Of a stretch of 64,000 nt of DNA, positions 57,960-64,000 are shown in pieces. The notes below the pieces were generated by a model that saw nothing but the letters and a program-made list of their open reading frames with translations, was not told the origin of the DNA and did no database searches. Origin of the DNA: Simmondsia chinensis. Taxonomy: Eukaryota > Streptophyta > Magnoliopsida > Caryophyllales > Simmondsiaceae. The position numbers were made by a program, and so were the translations under genes. The DNA is taken from assembly GCA_018398585.1 (NCBI GenBank), contig JAGTTD010000010.1, positions 3,241,501 through 3,305,500 on the forward strand, in the 5' to 3' direction. The number at the start of each line of letters is the position of its first letter. Position 1 is the first letter of the stretch.

Positions 57960-60900
57960 CCTTTTCTAAAATTATCCGGTTTTTGCGGAAGACACCATTT
58001 GAAGTGGCCGTTTATATGGAGCGACTTATTTTTAACAACCCATTAGGCAACCGAGTAGAAGGAGATACAGAGGGTAAAGAGGAGAAAGATAGGGGGTTGG
58101 CATACCCTTATTTGGATATGTTTAGTAAAGAGAGGTAAAGGTAAGAGAGGAGTAGATAGGTTACCCTTGTTTAGCAATTGGTTTAAGGGGTAACGTAAAG
58201 AGAGTTAGTGTTAAAGCAAGAGAAAAATTGTCTGGAATCTTTTAAAACAAGAAGAACAACAAAACCAATGCCTCAAAGAGGCTCCCACCAAGGCAAGGTC
58301 TGGGGAGAGTGAGATATACGTAGCTTTACCCTTATAAGGTGCTATCCTGTAGGGAGGTTATTTCCAAAGGGTCTCTAACCATAAAAAGCAAAGGTGGAAT
58401 AATATTTATAAAATTTAAATCAAATAAAGTAGTACCAAACACGCAAGTAACATAAAGCAACAATAGCAAACATGCGAGCCTAGGAGCGTAGTAAACTAGC
58501 TTCTATGTACTCTTCTTTCCTAAGTTGTGTCGACTGCCCGTATTTCTAACTATCACTTTGCTCTATTTAAGGTCATCTCCTCGCTAAGTGATAAAGAAAC
58601 CCCTCAAAAGAATTGCCAGCCTGAACGCTCTTTACCCCTCTCGACCTCCCAGATGTTGGAAAGGCGGTAAAAGGTTTTGCATAGATCCTTGAGTCTATGT
58701 AGCTTGCCCACATGGGCTGATGCAAAAGTTAGATTCCATCAGAAAACCAAAATTAATGAGTGCTTTTGACAAGAACTGTACTAAGATGGGTGATCTCTTA
58801 GGAATTCCTTGTGTAGTAACTCCTCCACTGAGAGAAAAGGCTTATTATGAATGAACTTAAGACATTGCAAATAGCACTGGCACCATTTTCTCAGCACTAG
58901 TCATTTTGTTGTGCACCAATATTGTTACTACACTTTTGCAAATGGTTCATAAAGCCTACTTCTATTAGAACATTTAAAGTTTTGAAAATAGATGATGTGA
59001 ATTTGGAACTGTACTCAAATTTTCCTTTTTCTGTTAAAATTTGAAAACCTTCTCGAAATGGGCGGCTAGTCTGTAGAATGTCCAAGTTATATTTCTGCAA
59101 CTTTTTTGTATAGCAGATGTTCCTTTCATATTATCTTACATTGAGACATTATGGTTTACTAATATGCTGATTTCGGATAAATGCAGGGTGTAATGGCGAT
59201 TCTAGACATCCAGCTTAATGCAGTCTCTGTTGTGAACCTTGTCATGTCAATTGGCATTGCTGTTGAGTTCTGTGTGCACATAACACATGCCTTTTCGGTA
59301 AGTGTTTCATATGCTGCCTTTTTAAGTGTGTGTCATCTTCTAACCCATAAAGATGTTGTGGAAATGGTGGGTTTGTACTACTGATTTCGTTACTCAGTGT
59401 TACTTTCATAAGGCAAGGACCAAATATTTCTTCTGGGGTGCACGGGAACTTAGCTTTAAACCATTTTAAATGGTGCACTTTACGGTCTGAAGTGCTCATG
59501 ATGGCTTGGCTTAGTGGTAAAATACTACTAAGGTTGAGGCATTGGGTCAATGAGGTATTGGTTCAGTTATCATGGTAAAACATTACCAAAGAACAAAGGT
59601 TTAGAGAGGGTTTCCATGTAACCCTTTGTTTTTCCCCCCCTAGAGTGAGAGGTTTCCTTATAGGCTATCGTTTAACAGTCTCATACTGTGAGGTTTACTA
59701 AGTTTACTAACAGTCTCACTGGCCTGTGTGCGTTTAAAGCTCTATGAACAAATTAATAGGTGATTATGGTGATTACCGGTTTGACAATTTCTAGGTAAGT
59801 TATGGGGATAGGAACTACCGAGTAACGGAGGCACTTGAAACCATGGGGGCTTCTGTTTTCAGGTGAACCACCTCTCTGATTCTCTTTATTTGTGCTCTAG
59901 ACTTGGTGAAACACTCGCAGCAATTAGCTTCTAGGAATTGGTTCTATTATAAATTTGTAATATTCTTTAATGTTACTGTAAATATTAAATATAACATGCG
60001 TATCTGCTAACGTCTGGATCTTCAGTTTGGATCAGTAATTGAACAACCCCTAAATACAACATATACTCCCTGTACATGACGTCCGCAACAACTACTGGTA
60101 CACCGTGATAACAACCGTTATTTGATTCCATATATCCTCATTGGTTACTTGTTATGACCCAAGTTAATACTTAGACCAAAACTCAGTAGTTCTTTGCGGA
60201 AGTATGTAATTTTTTTTTGTAGAAAACAGAAAGGAGGGAGAAAACAGAAATTTGGATAGAAATCTGTAGAAATTGCAGAGAGAGGGGGAAAGAGGGAATT
60301 TAGAGAAAATATTACTTGAAATTTTATTAATTGCGTTAGAGTGAATTACGATGGAGCACCTATGTCCTTTTATAGGCTTCTTATATAATTTGAGTGGGAA
60401 TTAAACTAGAAATTAGAAAAAATAACAAAACCATGAAAATTTCAGTTTTTGGCGCTAAAACCGTGACCCTAACTGTAAATAACAAAATTACCCACCATAT
60501 TCTATTTTTTGAAAATTAGTTATTCTAAGCTTAGGGCATAACAGTTGCTCCTACAAAAATGACAGCAAATGATTACAGTATGATCATTGTCGCACCTTTG
60601 TCTACACCCAAGTATTCTCAAGTTTTGCTATGACAATGGGGAATTGTGGCACGCATCACTCGCTTGACCCACTATGTCCTATGGTATGATTTACGATATC
60701 GCATTGTCATTTTTGTAGTGGAATTACACTAACAAAGCTGGTTGGAGTGATCGTCCTTTGCTTCGCTAGATCAGAGATTTTCGTGGTGCGCATTCTTTTG
60801 ACCCCTACATTTACTATCGTTTTGTTTGGCTAAATTGTGAAAAAATTGTTTGTTTGCAAAAACACTTTTATAAAAGGTCCTATAAATAGGAATATTTTTG

Positions 60901-62927
60901 TCTGAAAATTTTTTAGTTTTTGCTTCTGCATTTGCTTTAAAGAAGAAATACTATCTTCCTACTTCTGCTTAAAAACAAAGAAATAGCTTTCGCTTCTACT
61001 TAAAATACTTTTCTTTTGAAGTCAAATACCCTCAAAATCTGAAAAAAGTACTCATACAGGCCCTAAGATAAAATTATGAAGCTGAATGTCGGTTGTTGTG
61101 CAGGTTTATTACTTCCAAATGTACTTGGCGTTGGTACTAATTGGTTTCCTCCACGGGCTTGTTTTCCTTCCTGTAATTTCTGATTCCTTCTTGTGCTCGA
61201 GTTTTGTTCCACCTATAGAATTTCTCCAATAATTGTGCAGGTTTCTTGTAGGTCGAAACACATTCCATATGCTTAAAGTTCTGTATTCGGATACCTCATA
61301 TTTTTTCAGCATATTAAGGAAGCTGCATAGGCTATATAAGGGCAGTCCTCCCAAAATCACGCAACCCCTCTGCCCTAGTAAAGGCAGTTCGATCCCAAGT
61401 CTCAAGTACTACCTCCAAAAACTTAGCTGGCATCTTCTTTAGATACCTCATATTAAGGAACCACCTATCCGAAAGTTTAGGCTGATGGGTGAAGATTTAT
61501 GATTGGTTTTATACTCTTAACACCTCATATGCATAAAATCATTGCTACGTGCCTACGTGGAAATTCAATTATTTGATATTGAAATTATTCTTTTTCACTT
61601 TCTAAGACTAGGTACACTTGGGTTTAAGTACCAGTGTATTCCTTGGCTTAACTGTGTAGAATGATGCATGTTGTTTCTTTCTTTCTTTTACGTAAAACTA
61701 CTCAAAAAAAGTTATCGTTTACTTAACCATCACGACTTTTTAATTTTTCTAAAAACTACCTTTTAACAATTTAAATATTTTCAATAAACAACCTACATTG
61801 ACGGGGTTGTTTTCTAACAACTTGAACTGGTGGTGTTAGTATCCGGTATGGATTACTTGTGTGATTTGCTTAGGTTTAATACATAAAAATCAAGAAAAGT
61901 TGACACGTTGGTTTTAGCTCTATTGATTAACTTTTTATTGTTTTACCAAGAAAAACAAAACAAACTTGTAGTGGGACTCGAACATGCACCATACATAGAG
62001 ACAATTTAAGGAAATATTATTTTACTAAGGCTGCATTTGGTTTAGTTTTGTAACGGCTTAAAGTTGTGAAAAAGCTCTTTTTGACTGCAGGACTTGCTTT
62101 TGGTTTGCAGAAAAGATCTTTTTACTTCTTTTCACAGCTTAAACAGAAAGATGAAAAAACTGTTTTATAATTAAGCAGAAAAAGATGCAAAATTGGATCT
62201 TTTTCACGCTTATTTCTGAGAAATGCTTTAAAAACATTTTATGGTCAAGGGTTGCTACACTCACCACTTTCTACTACCATAACCAGTTATTTTGATAATT
62301 CTCTCTAACCTATTATACTTATTTACTTTATATTATTAAGTCATTTTTGTTATTGTAGTAGATAAATTACATTTTTAACTTGTATTGAAATGCTTTATTA
62401 TGTAAAAAAGATCTTTATGCACTGCATAACCAAACACTTCAATGTAAAAAGTTAGATCTGAAAATGACAGATCTTATTGAAATAGATAAACTTAATCAAA
62501 CGCACCCTAAGTGAGTTGATATTAACATGTGTGTTTATCTTCCTTTTTGTATAAGAAATATAAAATTACACATGTAGCCCCAATGAGAAACTAATGGTGT
62601 TAAAACAGGTGGTTGGTTGAAAAATTTAAACTTTTAGACATGGTCTTCTAAAAAATTGAAAAGTTGTGGTGATTAAGTAAAAAATGATTACTTTTGAAGG
62701 GTTTTTTTTTTTGTTTTTTGGGGTTAAAAAACCCCTTTTTATCATTATAACGATGCACTTGATCTCCATAAATTACTTTTATCTTGAAAATTTTCCCCCT
62801 ATTTTGTGTTATTTGCCAGGTGGTGTTGAGTTGGGTCGGACCACCCTCAAGGGTTGCTCCGGTGGTTCAAATCCGAGAGCCTGAACATGAGCCTGAGCCC
62901 GAGCCTGAGCCTTCAATCTTACAATGA
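35852..62927 (+). CDS. NPC1: NPC1 (Niemann-Pick C1-like) sterol transporter, 39 exons
   Basis: Multispanning RND-superfamily protein that binds sterol in its N-terminal domain and moves it across or into the endosomal/vacuolar membrane; plant homologues also affect sphingolipid balance. I joined 39 exons in frame, 3867 nt including TGA 62925-62927, giving 1288 aa, the usual plant length. Order: signal peptide, Cys-rich N-terminal domain, TM1, middle lumenal domain, sterol-sensing domain, C-terminal Cys-rich lumenal domain, last TM bundle and a Glu-Pro tail. The SSD signature [19 protein letters not shown] is intact, as is [17 protein letters not shown]. There are no frameshifts or stops, so the gene looks functional. 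All introns are GT-AG except the first (GC-AG). Exon coordinates are in the five block entries. Introns are full of transposons, mostly antisense. Confidence 0.93.
36503..36669. repeat. Small hAT-like MITE (167 bp) inside the TRIM
   Basis: Ends CAGGGCCG...CGGCCCTG are perfect 8-bp inverted repeats. The flanks CCCTCAAG and CACTCACG agree at 6 of 8 positions, consistent with an 8-bp hAT duplication. A relative is at 22268-22458. Confidence 0.7.
36780..36919 (-). mobile_element. Headless RTE-tail SINE copy inside the TRIM
   Basis: Flanked by a perfect 11-bp duplication GGGATTTGAAC (36769-36779, 36920-36930). The insert is the common tail in reverse ('gaggctcctgctggggcagg', 'acgtggctgtacccttaca'). 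Confidence 0.75.
37077..37360. repeat. 45-bp direct repeats flanking an LTR-like block
   Basis: 37077-37120 and 37316-37360 are near-identical ('aatactgggt', 'cagtaaaattatgggtca', 'tggtgattt'). The roughly 195 bp between them is homologous to the solo LTR at 37618 ('gatatggaatccctcctgg', 'actcatatgtgccaa'). Confidence 0.6.
37618..37815 (+). mobile_element. Solo LTR, 198 bp (NPC1 intron 2)
   Basis: TG...CA termini ('tgttaagactccacatgtga' to 'ggtgatatttaaca'), with near-matching 5-bp flanks GATAT/AATAT. Homologues at 37121-37315 and 53699-53879. Confidence 0.6.
37909..38010. repeat. Two tandem 51-bp repeats
   Basis: 'gtctgttgttgatggagagg' starts a unit that recurs 51 bp later as 'gtctgttgttaatggaaagg'. 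Both contain 'gatggctggatgtggaaccc'. Intronic. Confidence 0.8.
38002..38516. repeat. MITE, family R, copy in NPC1 intron 2
   Basis: Begins 'gtagggatgtaaatgaatc' and ends 'ggtctcttttacaatactgc', inverted and imperfect. Gctcg/gagct phrases fill the interior, as at 16322-16860. Confidence 0.5.
38703..38735. repeat. T21-G12 homopolymer junction
   Basis: Long T-run directly followed by a G-run in NPC1 intron 2, then 'tggaggatgg'. It may be the remains of an antisense RTE tail, which contains a similar G-rich point. Confidence 0.6.
39555..41238. other. NPC1 intron 4, nothing recognised
   Basis: 1.7-kb intron with an A-run at about 39901-39923. No repeat ends or genes were recognised. Confidence 0.4.
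42888..43030 (+). mobile_element. Headless RTE-tail SINE (first of a tandem pair)
   Basis: Starts 'gctttttagggtggggggtc' and runs through the tail to (gtt)n at 43014-43030. The left target duplication TACTTGAATAGATATGTAAA is at 42868-42887. Sense orientation in NPC1 intron 6. Confidence 0.8.
43045..43292 (+). mobile_element. 5S rRNA-headed SINE, copy 4 (most complete)
   Basis: Starts 'ttcatttaccaggcactaat' and continues as a nearly full 5S sequence to about 43157, keeping 'aagcgtgcttgggcgagag', 'tagtaccagaatgggtgac' and 'aagtcctcg'. Next come 'ccaaccctataagg', then the entire RTE-type tail and (ttg)n. The right copy of the 20-bp duplication is at 43293-43312. The preceding 'tactacttgatagg' (43031-43044) resembles a third, decayed copy. 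Confidence 0.9.
45020..46080. other. NPC1 intron 10, nothing recognised
   Basis: About 1 kb of intron without repeat ends or genes that I recognise. Confidence 0.4.
47264..47640 (-). mobile_element. RTE-clade LINE, 3' fragment with ORF end
   Basis: Minus strand, 3' end: 'ccttcaaggtaacaccctca', 'gggattgggtttcttcttg'. Upstream is the decayed C-terminus of the LINE ORF, aligning with consensus KWRLKIRVADPT ('aagtggtgattaaaaatacg' then 'tgtagcc'), preceded by NERALD. Stops break it. NPC1 intron 13. Confidence 0.65.
47751..48527. mobile_element. hAT-like non-autonomous element (777 bp)
   Basis: Ends TAGGGATGGCAATGGGGC and GCCCCATTGCCATCCCTA type inverted repeats, with an 8-bp duplication TTTGTACC/TTTGTGCC (47743-47750, 48528-48535). 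GC-rich arms with 'gggtatgggtat' repeats. It contains an RTE tail insertion at 48055. Confidence 0.8.
48055..48290 (-). mobile_element. RTE-type LINE 3' fragment inside the hAT-like element
   Basis: Plus strand: 'ggtgcctcaagggctcccgc', a run of 16 G near 48102-48117, 'gaagccttactccttcaga', then 'agcataaaagcat' repeats as at 33610. Confidence 0.65.
48799..48828. repeat. Poly(A) run, about 30 A
   Basis: Intronic A-run in NPC1 intron 13. It may mark the 3' end of an old sense retroposon; no duplication was identified. Confidence 0.7.
50706..53297 (+). other. NPC1: NPC1 exons 18-23: sterol-sensing domain and TM8
   Basis: Exons: 50706-50786, 51113-51241, 51754-51952, 52040-52180, 52299-52342, 53214-53297. 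Five hydrophobic spans (about residues 620-790) form the SSD, with the conserved Pro of [15 protein letters not shown]8 is [16 protein letters not shown]. Donors after exons 20 and 21 are weak (GTCTGG, GTCTGT). Confidence 0.92.
53699..53879 (+). mobile_element. Solo LTR, 181 bp (NPC1 intron 25)
   Basis: 'tgttgagaacttcacatatg' to 'tgtcgcatttaata', homologous to 37618-37815. Near-matching 5-bp flanks AATTA/AATTC. Confidence 0.6.
56384..56426. repeat. T27-G16 homopolymer junction in the 146-bp NPC1 intron 30
   Basis: 27 T followed by 16 G, then 'aggcgggggga'. It makes up a third of the intron 56356-56501. Confidence 0.75.
57920..57959. repeat. Poly(T) run, about 40 T (NPC1 intron 34)
   Basis: Uninterrupted T-run, which could be the A-tail of an antisense retroposon. 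The sequence to its right (57960-58250) was not recognised. Confidence 0.7.
58254..58680 (-). mobile_element. RTE-clade LINE, 3' fragment with ORF end
   Basis: Minus strand reads EMTLNRAK, two stops where Trp-Arg is expected, then LEIRAVDTT and a stop (about 58525-58580). This is homologous to the ORF end at 47264. The common tail follows at 58254-58385. NPC1 intron 34. Confidence 0.7.
58725..58815 (+). other. Degenerate 5S rRNA-derived sequence
   Basis: 'agattccatcagaaaacc', 'attaatgagtgctttt' and 'actaagatgggtgatctct' followed by 'aggaattccttgtg' align along the 5S gene from its GGATCCCATCAG block to box C. No RTE tail follows. It could be a decayed 5S-headed SINE or part of a Cassandra-type TRIM LTR, which also carries 5S sequence. 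Confidence 0.65.
59498..59720 (+). mobile_element. tRNA-derived SINE relic (NPC1 intron 35)
   Basis: 'ggcttagtggtaaaatact' (box A-like) followed by 'attggttcagttatc' (box B-like). Similar organisation to 24490. Right end uncertain. Confidence 0.45.
60150..60544 (-). mobile_element. Solo LTR, about 394 bp (NPC1 intron 36)
   Basis: TGTTATG...CATAACA termini, with flanks TTACT/TTGCT (one mismatch). On the minus strand 'cctataaaagga' is a TATA box and 'aataaaatttc' a polyadenylation-type signal. Homologous to the LTR end at 15343. Confidence 0.75.
61451..61522 (-). mobile_element. TRIM solo LTR, 72 bp (NPC1 intron 38)
   Basis: 'tattaaggaaccacctatcc' to 'tatactcttaaca', exactly the LTR length of the copy at 31601. 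Perfect 5-bp duplication CCTCA (61446-61450, 61523-61527). Confidence 0.85.
62027..62510. repeat. hAT-like MITE (NPC1 intron 38)
   Basis: Inverted ends 'aaggctgcatttggttta' and 'aatcaaacgcaccctaa', with 'gctttttgactgcagg'-like AT-rich interior. Relative of 20742-21302. Confidence 0.6.
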
Positions 62928-64000
62928 GCCAGGAGTCTCGGTCCGAGCTGATGTGAAACGGGGCTGGCACACTCACTGTTGAACATATCTTTGCAGGTGT
63001 TTTTCTGAAACTCATTAGATCGCTGACAACTGACTGTACAGAAATCATAGAACGATAGAATAGAGATTGAATGAAAGTTTTCATATGTACAATGCTAAAG
63101 ACATTAGGGTATTACATAGGGACTGAATCTAAATTCAATATTTAATATATATAGATATATGATAAAGTATTATGGGTTTATAATTGTTTTTTGCTTGGAC
63201 TTTGAGCATTTTTGTTTAGTTGTTGACATTGGTAGATAAATATATATTTGCCTTCCAAAATACATATTTTGTATTTTGTTAGTAATTTAGTTGTTTTATG
63301 TCTCTGTTGCTGCTCATAGAAATATTTTTGTTATGAAGGCCTTTTCTTTTTTCAAAATATTTTCAGCTAAATGGTTTTTTTTTTTTTTTTTTTTTTTAAA
63401 TTGATCTTTTTAAGATTGAAGACCCTTCAAAAATAACATATCTACAGGGCAAGGATAAAGTCGCATGTATCTGATCCTCCCTGGACCCTATCTTGGCAAG
63501 AGCGTCTTTGAGGCAATGTATTGCTGTTGTGTTTCGAATTGAAGTAATTTATTGCATACATTTATACGAGGTTCGTGGTTAGCTCAAGTTGAGGTCAAAG
63601 TGAGACATCATATAGGATTACGGAGGAAAATTTTTGTTCCATGAAGGAATTTGAGTGTCTTTTCCTCGAATGGAAGTTATCTTGCCATTAGTATAGAGAA
63701 TATTTTCTTCGCAAGTAGTATTGTTATGAACTTAATTCTATTGGAGTTTGTCAGACCAATTTCTTATACTGTACATGTTTATGCCTAGACAGTTGATTAA
63801 TTTTAGGATTAAACTTTATTATTATTATTTTTTGAAATGTTAGTTTGATATAATGATTAGGCTATTTGCCCTTTCCTTCAAAATATTGGTGACTTAGGAT
63901 AATATTGTATGCCTATTTACACAGGTCTGGACAATTCCCTGTAAATTTTGATCTTAAAAAAATAGCTAATTTCTGTTCGATTAACAGCACTGGATTATCA
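62928..64000. other. 3' flank of NPC1 with one retroposon tail relic
   Basis: Presumed 3' UTR and downstream DNA. At 63443-63530 is a diverged sense RTE tail ('agggcaaggataaagtcgca', 'gcaagagcgtctttgaggca', 'ttgctgttgt'). A T-run is at 63377-63398. No new gene starts before the window ends. Confidence 0.5.

Larger units (their letters stand above)
57648..62927 (+). other. NPC1: NPC1 exons 33-39: last membrane bundle and acidic tail
   Basis: Exons: 57648-57684, 57786-57843, 59187-59297, 59795-59862, 60719-60785, 61104-61172, 62820-62927. Segments such as [39 protein letters not shown] and [20 protein letters not shown] match the final RND bundle. The last exon encodes [14 protein letters not shown] and a Glu-Pro-rich tail ending PSILQ. 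Confidence 0.9.

Overview
This is nuclear DNA from a flowering plant, almost certainly a eudicot. It is AT-rich and interrupted by long introns, and it carries a plant CC-NB-LRR resistance gene, a pectin galacturonosyltransferase and a plant NPC1. It is crowded with small transposons (hAT-like and palindromic MITEs, SINEs, TRIMs, solo LTRs). The TTG-tailed SINE/RTE-type sequences fit a eudicot, but I cannot name a species.

Layout. 1-612 is the 3' end of a CC-NB-LRR (RGA-type) gene running in from the left. A second, broken NB-LRR copy of the same type lies at 7691-9512. From there to about 21.8 kb I find no intact gene: only a copia gag relic, LTR pieces, MITEs, a 1.55-kb foldback element and a frameshifted gene-start fragment on the minus strand. 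21884-30208 is a complete nine-exon GAUT3-like galacturonosyltransferase gene (685 aa in my model). 30.2-35.7 kb is repeat-filled intergenic DNA. 35852-62927 is a complete 39-exon NPC1 (Niemann-Pick C1-like sterol transporter) gene whose exons join in frame to 1288 aa. 62928-64000 is downstream sequence with one SINE relic.

The three genes do not form a pathway. One is an immune receptor, one makes cell-wall homogalacturonan in the Golgi, and one handles sterols at the vacuolar/endosomal membrane.

The most interesting non-genic signal is a family of short retroposons. Their 5' part is a near-complete 5S rRNA sequence with the internal Pol III control region. Their 3' part is the same tail that ends RTE-clade LINE fragments in the window. 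Four 5S-headed copies are present at 7396, 11269, 19530 and 43045, three of them with clear target-site duplications (the fourth, at 19530, has an imperfect one). Several headless copies share the tail. Two copies hit exactly the same nucleotide position of two different copies of one MITE. Two others sit in tandem between one shared 20-bp duplication. A TRIM family with 72-bp LTRs (two complete copies, one nested copy, one solo LTR) keeps a tRNA-like B-box block just after its primer-binding site.

All coordinates and splice sites were read by eye. Family names rest on motif recognition, without database searches.
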